Positions 1-5,340 of a DNA stretch of 5,340 nt are shown one piece after another; positions within the stretch are counted from its first letter, which is position 1, and each line of letters opens with the position of its first letter. The stretch is taken from positions 1 through 5,340 of the forward strand of contig JASHWW010000023.1 of assembly GCA_030043855.1 (NCBI GenBank), written 5' to 3'. The DNA comes from Thermoplasmata archaeon. Lineage in GTDB: Archaea; Thermoplasmatota; Thermoplasmata; Lutacidiplasmatales; UBA184. The notes under the pieces were generated by a model. It ran no database searches. It was given only the letters and a program-made list of their open reading frames with translations, and was not told the origin of the DNA. The translations under genes were made by a program, and so were the position numbers.

Positions 1-1
1 G

Positions 2-436
2 ATCCTCCGCAGCGGGACGTTCGAGCCCTCCAAGGGCCGATTCGGGACCTGCACGCGGGTCCGCGAGACCGTGACGTTCCGCGCCGGCTCGGTCGTCGCG
101 GGTCTCGGACAACGCCGCGCGAAGGTCGCCATCCACTGGTTGGAGCCCGAGGCCCCGGATTCCGCCCTGCGCTGGGGGTTCTTCGCCCCGATCTTCGAGC
201 AGAAGGAGACCGGAGAAGCGTACGTCGTCGAACGGCTGGCCCGGGACGAGCTCCGTCGCGATCCGGCGCTGCGGGAGGAGTTCGAGCACCGGGTCGCCAC
301 GGACCCCGAGTTCGCGGGCAGTCCCGACCGGCGGCTCGACTTCTTCTTTGACCGGTCCGCCTGGGGCCGGGCGAACCGCGTCGGGGAGTACCCCGTCGGG
401 CGACTCTCCACGCTGGCCGGCCTTCCGCTCGGCTGA
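2..436 (+). CDS. M14-family zinc carboxypeptidase, C-terminal part (5' end outside window)
   Basis: The frame is open from the first bases to a TGA at 434-436, giving 144 visible residues. No start is needed inside the window: the GTG at 71 lies mid-domain, and matching sequence continues upstream of it. The visible part resembles the C-terminal end of large M14 metallocarboxypeptidases, which remove C-terminal amino acids from peptides using a zinc ion. Recognisable pieces are a beta-strand stretch (FRAGSVV), the block LEPEAPDSALRWGFF, then IFEQKETGEAYVVE, a charged helix, and the ending RLDFFFDRSAW...EYPVGR. The M14 zinc and catalytic residues (HxxE, His, Glu) should lie upstream and are not seen, so activity cannot be judged. 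Location (secreted or cytoplasmic) also cannot be told without the N-terminus. The M1 aminopeptidase follows 66 bases later in the same reading frame, suggesting a shared role in peptide breakdown. The family call rests on remembered sequence resemblance. Confidence 0.66.
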   Translation: MLRSGTFEPSKGRFGTCTRVRETVTFRAGSVVAGLGQRRAKVAIHWLEPEAPDSALRWGFFAPIFEQKETGEAYVVERLARDELRRDPALREEFEHRVATDPEFAGSPDRRLDFFFDRSAWGRANRVGEYPVGRLSTLAGLPLG

Positions 437-440
437 CGGC

Positions 441-453
441 CCGAGGGACTCGG
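441..453. repeat. Short hairpin just after the M14 stop codon
   Basis: CCGAG (441-445) and CTCGG (449-453) are complementary around a three-base loop, starting five bases after the M14 stop. An alternative pairing, CGGCCC (437-442) with GGGCCG (457-462), encloses the same region. It could mark the 3' end of the upstream transcript, but no T-rich run follows. Five-base stems are common by chance in sequence this G+C-rich. Confidence 0.2.
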
Positions 454-467
454 ACGGGGCCGAACCG

Positions 468-480
468 GAAATCGCCTAAT
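468..480 (+). promoter_or_regulatory. Possible archaeal TATA-like element for the M1 aminopeptidase
   Basis: GAAATCGCCTAAT is the most AT-rich stretch between the M14 and M1 genes and is centred about 29 bases upstream of the M1 ATG at 503. That is where a TATA box would sit if transcription began at or next to the start codon. The bases directly before the ATG (CCTGCCACCTCA) hold no Shine-Dalgarno sequence, which fits a leaderless transcript. The match to a TATA consensus is weak, and the gene could instead be read through from the M14 gene. Confidence 0.28.
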
Positions 481-502
481 CCACCCCGTTCCTGCCACCT
501 CA

Positions 503-2911
503 ATGCGCGTCCCCGGGATCGACTGGTGGTTGGACGTCCGACGGGCGGAGAAGCGGTTCTCCGGCAAGGTCCGGATCGTCGTCGAGGATGCGGCCGACCC
601 CCTGATCGTGGACTGCGCCGCGCTCGAACTCGTCGCCTGCACCCTGGATGGCACGACGGTCGCCCCGACGGTCGATCCGAAGGAAGGGACCCTCGCGTTC
701 CCGGGAGTCTCCCCAGGGCCGCACACGGTCGAGATCGAGTACCGGGGCGCTCCGGATCCGTCCTCGTTGGTCGGGCTCTACGAGTCGCCCGCCGGAGGAT
801 CGCACGTCCTCACCACGATGCTGTTCCCGAGCGGAAGTCGGCGCCTGCTGCCGACCTTCGAGCATCCCGCCGTCAAGACGGTCTACCGGCTCGTCCTCCG
901 CGTCGACCCGGACGACGTCGCGATCTTCAACACCCCGCCGGTCGGCGAACGCACCGTCGACGGGCGCAAGGAGATCACCTACGCGCCGACCCCCAAGATG
1001 TCGGCGTACCTGATCTACCTCGGGATCGGCCCGTTCGACACGCTGACCGTTCCGGGTCCGGATTGGACCGTCACCGTCGCCGCCTCCCCGGGGCGGGCGT
1101 CGGCGGGACGGTTCTGCGCGGAGCGGGCGAGCGAGATCCTCGCGGAGTACGAGACGTACTACGAACGGCCGTACCCGCTGCCGAAGCTCGACCTCGTCGG
1201 ACTCGAGAACTTCTGGGCGGGAGCGATGGAGAACTGGGGGGCGATCGCCTTCCGCGACTCCTCGCTCCTGGTCGACGCGACGACCAGCGTCCGCCTCCGA
1301 CGGTACATCCTGTCGACGCTCGCGCACGAGATCGCCCACCAGTGGTTCGGGAACCTGGTGACCGCCGCCTGGTGGGACGACTTCTGGCTGAACGAGAGCT
1401 TCGCCACGTTCGTCTCCTACCGGATCATCGATCGCCGGTACCCCTCGGAGGAGCCGTGGACCGACATGCTGGTGAACTGGGTCGGGCCCGCGCTCGTCCA
1501 GGACGGCCTCGCGTCCACCCATCCGATCCACGTGCCGGTCCACACGCCCGCGGAACTCGGGGAGAACGCCGACGCGGTGACGTACGGGAAGGGAGCGGCC
1601 GTCCTCCGCATGATCGAGTCGTATCTGGGCGAGGAGACGTTCCGCCGCGGCGTCGCGCGGTATCTCGCCACGCACGAGTACGCGAACGCGCGATCCGAGG
1701 ACCTGTGGGCCTCGCTGAGCGAAGTGGCCGGGGAATCGGTCGGCCGCATCCTGGGGGAGTGGATCGGTCGTCCCGGCTATCCCGTCGTCCACGTCGGCCG
1801 GCAGACGGGGGGACTGCGGTTGCGGCAGGAGCGGTTCCGCTCGGACGGGAGCCGGTCGGCGGAGACCTGGCCCATCCCGGTCCGGCTCCGGACGGCCGAC
1901 GGGGAACGTCGCCTGCTCTTCGAAGGGAGCGAGATCACCCTGCCCCTCGCGTCGGACGCCGGATTGCGAGTCGACCCGGGGCGCCACGCCTTCGCGCGGA
2001 TCCATTACGAGGACGGACTGGCCGCGCGCATGCTCGAAGAGTTCGACACGATGGACCCCCAGGATCAGTGGGGCCTCATCGGCGATGCGGGTGCCTTCGT
2101 CCTCGCGGGCACGATCCCGCTCGACGAATTCCTCGCCCTGGTGGCGCGATCCGATCGCCTGACCGATCCGCTCCCGCTCCGGAACCTCCTGCGGGTACTC
2201 GGGGAGCTCCGGTCGGGGCTGTTCGACGTTCCCAGATTCGAGTCCGCCGCCCGGAACCTCCTCGAACGCCAGCTCGAACGGATCGGTCCCGAACCTCGCG
2301 AGGGAGAACCCGAGTCCGCGTCGCTGCTCCGCGAGATCCTTCTGGTCCATCTGGTCGGGTACGATCGGGGGGTCGCCGAGCGGTTGGCGTCCCGGTTCGA
2401 CCGATTCGACGACGTCCCTCCGGCGCTCTGGCCCGCGGTCGCCGCGGCCTACGCGCGGACGGGTTCGGCAGGGGCGTTCGACCGGATGGTCGAGCGTCTC
2501 CGGGGGGCTCCGGGGACCGCGGAGCGGAGCGTGATGACACGGGCCCTCGGCCGGTTCGAGACGGCTTCTGAGATTCGACGCGGGCTCGACCTGGTCCGCT
2601 CCCGGGTGCTTCCGTCCGGTCAGGCGTACGAGTACCTGGTCGGCATGACCGACAACCCGACGGCGGGGGCCCCCCTCTTCGACTGGTATCGCGAGCACGC
2701 GACCGAGCTCGGCGAATTCTGGGCCGGGACCCCGCTCCACAGCGAGTTCCTTCACCTCGGCGGGGTCGAGCTCATGGGAATCGACCGAGAGGCCGACGTA
2801 CGGACCTACTTCGCGACCCACACTCCCCCGGACGCGGCCGCCGGGGCCGCCCTCGGGCTCGAGACGCTGCGACTGACGATGCGGCTGCGCGAGTCGGTGC
2901 GGTCCCGGTAA
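503..2911 (+). CDS. M1-family zinc aminopeptidase (tricorn-interacting factor F2/F3-like)
   Basis: This 802-residue metallo-aminopeptidase removes N-terminal amino acids from peptides. In Thermoplasma the related factors F2/F3 (about 780 residues) finish the degradation of peptides left by the proteasome and tricorn protease. All M1 landmarks are present: the exopeptidase motif GAMEN at residues 240-244, the zinc motif HEIAH at 275-279 with catalytic Glu276, the third zinc ligand Glu298 in WLNESF, and the transition-state tyrosine Tyr361 in TYGKG. The order is an N-terminal beta domain (about 1-185), the thermolysin-like catalytic domain (about 185-420), a small beta-sandwich (about 425-505) and an alpha-helical C-terminal domain of ERAP1_C type (about 510-790). 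There is no signal peptide or membrane segment, so it is probably cytoplasmic. ATG 503 is the only usable start, because no ATG, GTG or TTG lies in frame between it and the M14 stop at 434. The F2/F3 assignment over a generic PepN-like enzyme is inference from length and N-terminus. Confidence 0.96.
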   Translation: MRVPGIDWWLDVRRAEKRFSGKVRIVVEDAADPLIVDCAALELVACTLDGTTVAPTVDPKEGTLAFPGVSPGPHTVEIEYRGAPDPSSLVGLYESPAGGSHVLTTMLFPSGSRRLLPTFEHPAVKTVYRLVLRVDPDDVAIFNTPPVGERTVDGRKEITYAPTPKMSAYLIYLGIGPFDTLTVPGPDWTVTVAASPGRASAGRFCAERASEILAEYETYYERPYPLPKLDLVGLENFWAGAMENWGAIAFRDSSLLVDATTSVRLRRYILSTLAHEIAHQWFGNLVTAAWWDDFWLNESFATFVSYRIIDRRYPSEEPWTDMLVNWVGPALVQDGLASTHPIHVPVHTPAELGENADAVTYGKGAAVLRMIESYLGEETFRRGVARYLATHEYANARSEDLWASLSEVAGESVGRILGEWIGRPGYPVVHVGRQTGGLRLRQERFRSDGSRSAETWPIPVRLRTADGERRLLFEGSEITLPLASDAGLRVDPGRHAFARIHYEDGLAARMLEEFDTMDPQDQWGLIGDAGAFVLAGTIPLDEFLALVARSDRLTDPLPLRNLLRVLGELRSGLFDVPRFESAARNLLERQLERIGPEPREGEPESASLLREILLVHLVGYDRGVAERLASRFDRFDDVPPALWPAVAAAYARTGSAGAFDRMVERLRGAPGTAERSVMTRALGRFETASEIRRGLDLVRSRVLPSGQAYEYLVGMTDNPTAGAPLFDWYREHATELGEFWAGTPLHSEFLHLGGVELMGIDREADVRTYFATHTPPDAAAGAALGLETLRLTMRLRESVRSR

Positions 2912-2916
2912 CGGGA
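2903..2916. repeat. Hairpin with GTAA loop across the M1 stop codon
   Basis: TCCCG (2903-2907) pairs with CGGGA (2912-2916) around the loop GTAA (2908-2911), a GNRA-type tetraloop containing the TAA stop of the M1 gene. CGGGA can alternatively pair with TCCCG at 2925-2929. The structure lies at the junction of two convergent genes only 27 bases apart, where a transcript end is expected. No T-run follows on either strand, so calling it a terminator would be speculative. Confidence 0.22.
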
Positions 2917-2938
2917 GTCCCCGGTCCCGACGGACCCG

Positions 2939-3802
2939 CTACTTGGAGCCGCCCGCCGATCGGACGACGGCGTCCAGGGCGGCGTCGAACGCGTCGGGGC
3001 GCGAGAGATTGATGAGATGGTCGGCGCCGGAGACCCGGACGAGCCGGGCGTCCGGGATGGCCCGGGCGATCCGGCGGCAGAAGAACTCCATCGAGGGGTT
3101 GTCCCGGTCCCCGGCCAGGACCGACGTCGGGATCGCGAGCGACCCCAACCGGTCGAACGGGGCGGGAACGAGCGGTTTCGCTTGCTGCTCGCTCTTCCCC
3201 CCGAACACCTCGCCGGCGTTCTGTTCGACCATGGTCCGGAACCGGTCGAGCGCCGGACCGCGGAGTTCCGCGCACCAGAGCGAACGAAGACGCTCGAACG
3301 CGGTGGCCCGGTCCCCCTCGGACCAGGCCTGCGCGATCGCCCGGGACTGCGTCTCGTCGATTTCGAGCGCCGCCGTCTCCTCCGGGGCGTAGGGGGGCGG
3401 GATCCCGCCCATGATGCCGGGGGCCGCCAGCAGGAGGCCCGCGACCTCGTTCGGGTGGGCCAAGGCGAAGTCCATGGCGATGGCACCGCCCATGCTCGAC
3501 CCGACGACGATCGGCCGGGAGATGTGGGTGTGGGCCAGGAGTGCTCGGAGGTCCTCGGCGTAGGAGAACGGGGCCGTGGCGGGCGAGGATCCACCGAACC
3601 CGCGCAGGTCGAACCGAAGCACCCGGTGGTGGGCGGCCTGCGCCGCGAACTCGCGATCCCACATGCGTCGGTCGGCGATGACCGAATGCACGAACACGAT
3701 CGGCGGACCGGATCCGCCGACGTCGAACGCGACGTGGCCGCCGTCTACTTTCAGTCGCTGGGGGGCCGGAGGCGAGTTCGTGGGCGAGGGGTCGGGCGAC
3801 AT
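2939..3802 (-). CDS. Alpha/beta-hydrolase fold protein, substrate unknown
   Basis: This 287-residue protein is a complete alpha/beta hydrolase of the esterase/lactonase/haloalkane-dehalogenase type. The nucleophile elbow GSSMGG is at residues 101-106 (Ser103), the acid is most likely Asp234 in GDRDNP, and the histidine is His262 in GADHLIN. The oxyanion-hole strand IVFVHSV is at 35-41, with Ser in place of the usual Gly after His39. FDLRGFGGSS at 64-73 is the typical strand-4 motif. A helical cap of about 80 residues (135-215) follows strand 6. No signal peptide is present, so it should be cytoplasmic. The substrate cannot be named; close relatives include enol-lactonases, carboxylesterases and peroxidases. 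ATG 3802 is the only start compatible with the fold, and the first 16 residues are a Pro/Ser-rich tail. It overlaps the end of the recombinase gene by 52 bases, and its stop is 27 bases from the M1 stop, tail to tail. Confidence 0.93.
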   Translation of the reverse strand: MSPDPSPTNSPPAPQRLKVDGGHVAFDVGGSGPPIVFVHSVIADRRMWDREFAAQAAHHRVLRFDLRGFGGSSPATAPFSYAEDLRALLAHTHISRPIVVGSSMGGAIAMDFALAHPNEVAGLLLAAPGIMGGIPPPYAPEETAALEIDETQSRAIAQAWSEGDRATAFERLRSLWCAELRGPALDRFRTMVEQNAGEVFGGKSEQQAKPLVPAPFDRLGSLAIPTSVLAGDRDNPSMEFFCRRIARAIPDARLVRVSGADHLINLSRPDAFDAALDAVVRSAGGSK

Positions 3803-4773
3803 GGCGGGGACCGGACCTCCGCTCCGCGTATTTGAGGCGGTCCGGAGGGGGTGAAACGGTCGAGGTACCGGGCGAACTTCCCCAGGCCCTCCCGCATCCG
3901 GGCGGCGTCCAGACCGATGTAGTGGACGCTCATCTCGACCGAGGCGTGCCCGAGCAGATTCTTCAGCTGGACCAGGTCCATGCCCGCTTCGTGCGCCAGC
4001 CGCCCGAACGAGCGGCGGAGGTCGTGATGGGAGACCTTCGACGGGCCTCCGACCGGAAGGCTCGCCGCGGCTCGGGCGAGGAGCCGGTCCGCCCCCGAGC
4101 GGGAGTAGGGGAGGACGCGCTCCTCCGCCGGTCGCCCCCGCACCCAGTTCGCCAGGTCCCGTTCGACCGACGGATGCAACGGGATCTTCCGCCACTTGCC
4201 CCCGTTGCCCCCTTTCCCTCGTACGTTCAGAAGCCCCTCGTTGAGCAGGACGTCGCCCACGCGCAATCGGAGCACCTCCACCCGTCGCAGCCCGTTGAGG
4301 CCCTCCAATCCGACGAGGAGACGGGCCGGTCCGCGGGACGCGGAGTAGAGTCGTTGCAGCTGTTCTCGACTCAGCCAACGACGGCGGCTCGTCTCCCCCG
4401 ACGGGAGGGCCCAGACGGAACGGCGATCGGCGAGGGGGTTTCCCGACCAACGGAGGAGCTGACGCAACGCGGCGAAGTGGAGCAGGAAGGTCGCGCGCTC
4501 CCAGGGAAGCTGCTGCCGCAGCGCGGCGATGTGCTCGGCGGAGAGGTCGGCGGGCGACCGCGGGAGCGGACGGGCCCCGACCCGCCGAAGAAGTCCGGGC
4601 ACCCGCTGCAGTTCCCACCCCATCCGGTGGAGCCAGTCGTCCCCGATCGACGATTCCGAACGCTTCCAGAGCAGGAAGCTTCGGACGTTCGAGGACCAGC
4701 TCCGCCGACGGTCGGCCGCGGGGCGACGGACCGAGGAGCGTAGCCGAGCCCCCGAACGAGGACGCGGCGACAC
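3751..4773 (-). CDS. Tyrosine recombinase (XerA/phage-integrase family)
   Basis: This 340-residue site-specific recombinase cuts and rejoins DNA through a 3'-phosphotyrosine intermediate. The catalytic set is complete: Arg163 (NGLRRVE), Lys187 in the beta-hairpin (VRGKGG), His250 and Arg253 (HHDLRRSF), His276 (LLGHAS) and nucleophile Tyr285, nine residues after His276 as usual. A SAM-like core-binding domain lies at about residues 28-112, and the catalytic domain at about 130-305. Residues 1-27 are Arg-rich and unlike a domain. The last 30 residues are Pro/Arg-rich and overlap the hydrolase. GTG 4773 was chosen because it is the first start in frame and the core-binding domain begins near residue 29; ATG 4623 would cut into that domain. 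No Shine-Dalgarno or clear TATA box supports the start. The protein could be a chromosomal XerA-like dimer resolver or an element integrase. No tRNA or attachment repeat is visible in the window, and the surroundings look chromosomal. Confidence 0.92.
   Translation of the reverse strand: MSPRPRSGARLRSSVRRPAADRRRSWSSNVRSFLLWKRSESSIGDDWLHRMGWELQRVPGLLRRVGARPLPRSPADLSAEHIAALRQQLPWERATFLLHFAALRQLLRWSGNPLADRRSVWALPSGETSRRRWLSREQLQRLYSASRGPARLLVGLEGLNGLRRVEVLRLRVGDVLLNEGLLNVRGKGGNGGKWRKIPLHPSVERDLANWVRGRPAEERVLPYSRSGADRLLARAAASLPVGGPSKVSHHDLRRSFGRLAHEAGMDLVQLKNLLGHASVEMSVHYIGLDAARMREGLGKFARYLDRFTPSGPPQIRGAEVRSPPCRPTPRPRTRLRPPSD
3815..3820 (-). promoter_or_regulatory. Shine-Dalgarno-like GGAGGT upstream of the hydrolase
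   Basis: On the - strand GGAGGT ends 12 bases before the ATG at 3802. The sequence is a strong match, but the spacing is longer than the usual 5-9 bases. It lies inside the recombinase coding region and could serve internal re-initiation on a shared transcript. It competes with the leaderless explanation suggested by the TATA-like box further upstream. Confidence 0.33.
3829..3834 (-). promoter_or_regulatory. Possible TATA-like box (CAAATA) for the hydrolase, inside the recombinase gene
   Basis: On the - strand CAAATA is the only clearly AT-rich patch near the hydrolase start and is centred about 29 bases upstream of ATG 3802. The spacing equals that of the AT-rich patch before the M1 gene. 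If used, transcription would begin close to the start codon, letting the hydrolase be expressed independently of the recombinase. It lies within recombinase codons (Pro-Gln-Ile-Arg, residues 313-316), so composition could also explain it. Confidence 0.33.
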
Positions 4774-4875
4774 AGGAGGACATGGATGCGTCGGTGGTCG
4801 GCCCAGCCGGGTTCGGCGAACGGTGAGAGTTGCGGACCGCGGCGCTTCCCGACCGGCTCGTCCGGCCGCAATACG

Positions 4876-5340
4876 TCAGGGAGGAACCAGAAATCCCGCG
4901 AGCGCGAGGACGTCCAGGTGCGACCGCCCTACGTCCTTGGGCTGCAGCTTCCGCGGGTCGAGGAACGCCAGCTCCTGCCACGGCGTCGCGCGAACCTCCT
5001 GGCCCGCGGGCCACGTCGCCCGATAGAGGAAGCTCAGGTCCCAATGGAGGCCCGTTCCGACCGGTTGCGGTCGTTGCCACGCCTCCGAGGTGACCGACGG
5101 CCCCGCCACGGGTATCGCGGGGAGCTCGAGCTGTTCGCGGAGTATCGACCGCGCGGCGTCGTCCGGAGCCTCGAACCGGAACAGCTGCCGGCTCGGGAGC
5201 ATCCAGCGCCCCGTCGTGGAGCGGATCCGTGCCTCGCTCATCCCTCCGATCTTCTTCCACGGGGCCGCCGGGTCGAGCCGCCCGAGAAGGACTCGTCCGG
5301 CGTCCGCCGCGTCGGCGACCAGGAGGAAGACGTTGAGACA
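4876..5340 (-). CDS. Nudix-superfamily-like protein with degenerate Nudix box (5' end outside window)
   Basis: The frame is open from the right edge to a TGA at 4876-4878, giving 154 visible residues. The ATG at 5241 is probably internal: the in-frame sequence upstream of it (LNVFLLV, then VLLGRLDP and WKKIGG) continues the fold as the expected first strands, so the start lies beyond the window. Visible residues 53-73 align without gaps to a Nudix box (Gx5Ex7REUxEExGU): Glu57 and Glu69 match acidic positions. The RE pair is Ser65-Ile66, the second Glu of EE is Gln70, and the box glycine is Glu72. The rest shows HWDLSFLY, then PWQELAFLDP and a C-terminal helix with HLDVLALAG, all in a Nudix-like order. 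Nudix enzymes hydrolyse nucleoside-diphosphate-linked compounds, but with this box catalysis is uncertain. It lies 102 bases upstream of the recombinase on the same strand. No functional tie is evident. Confidence 0.68.
   Translation of the reverse strand, partial: CLNVFLLVADAADAGRVLLGRLDPAAPWKKIGGMSEARIRSTTGRWMLPSRQLFRFEAPDDAARSILREQLELPAIPVAGPSVTSEAWQRPQPVGTGLHWDLSFLYRATWPAGQEVRATPWQELAFLDPRKLQPKDVGRSHLDVLALAGFLVPP

Larger units (their letters stand above)
3811..3845. repeat. 7-bp inverted repeat flanking the hydrolase TATA-like box
   Basis: CCGGACC at 3811-3817 is an exact reverse complement of GGTCCGG at 3839-3845, with 21 bases between. The TATA-like CAAATA lies within the spacer, and the proximal arm falls about 9-15 bases before the hydrolase ATG. 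The centre-to-centre spacing of the arms is 28 bases, slightly under three helical turns. It could be an operator, but the arms are pure G+C plus one A/T pair in coding DNA, so chance is a real alternative. Confidence 0.3.

Noticed and set aside
526..2571. A 681-codon + strand frame inside the M1 gene.
   Set aside because: It is an Arg/Pro/Gly-rich shadow of the M1 reading frame with no recognisable motif.
500..2821. A 773-codon open frame on the - strand opposite the M1 gene.
   Set aside because: It is antisense to a gene with complete catalytic motifs. Its translation is rich in Arg, Pro, Glu and Asp with no domain, as expected when high third-position G+C removes stop codons from other frames.
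3017..4743. Two + strand frames (3017-3835 and 3832-4743) opposite the hydrolase and recombinase.
   Set aside because: Both are antisense to well-supported genes and show only biased composition without domain features.
4774..4875. Promoter or attachment site between the Nudix-like gene and the recombinase.
   Set aside because: The only AT-leaning patch (CGTATTG on the - strand, near 4869-4875) is about 100 bases from GTG 4773, with no start codon at leaderless distance. No repeat or tRNA fragment was seen, so nothing here can be named.
3803..5260. A - strand open frame that continues upstream of the hydrolase ATG through the whole recombinase and Nudix-like region.
   Set aside because: Only the portion from 3802 down matches a protein family. 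The upstream part is low-complexity Arg/Pro/Gly/Ser sequence in the wrong frame for the recombinase and Nudix-like genes.
1..5340. A new defence or mobile system centred on the recombinase.
   Set aside because: The neighbours are peptidases, a generic hydrolase and a Nudix-like protein. No nuclease, helicase, toxin-antitoxin pair, reverse transcriptase or repeat array is visible.

Overview
The window (about 70% G+C by eye) carries five protein genes packed with almost no spacer: two peptidase genes on the + strand (1-2911) and three genes on the - strand (2939-5340), the two groups meeting tail to tail. The + genes are the C-terminal end of an M14-type zinc carboxypeptidase and a complete M1 zinc aminopeptidase of the tricorn-interacting-factor F2/F3 type. 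In - strand reading order the other genes are a Nudix-like gene that enters from beyond the right edge, a complete tyrosine recombinase (XerA/integrase family), and an alpha/beta hydrolase whose start lies inside the 3' end of the recombinase gene.

The best guess for the source is a high-GC archaeon, perhaps an environmental Thermoplasmatota lineage. The M1 protein resembles archaeal F2/F3 factors. The M1 start has no Shine-Dalgarno sequence, but an AT-rich, TATA-like patch is centred about 29 bases upstream, as expected for leaderless archaeal transcripts. The hydrolase start has a similar patch at the same distance. This is inference; a high-GC bacterium is not excluded.

The M14 and M1 genes lie 66 bases apart on the same strand, and together would attack peptides from both ends. 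The hydrolase and recombinase overlap by 52 bases and may be co-transcribed, but no functional link between them is visible. The recombinase keeps its full catalytic set, yet no tRNA, attachment-site repeat, insertion sequence or phage gene is visible beside it. It may therefore be a resident XerA-like protein rather than the mark of a mobile element.

No stretch longer than 102 bases lacks a gene. No RNA gene, CRISPR array or insertion sequence was found. No clearly new multi-gene system is visible. The points most worth a second look are the degenerate Nudix box, the inverted repeat around the putative hydrolase promoter, and the out-of-frame overlap of the recombinase and hydrolase genes.
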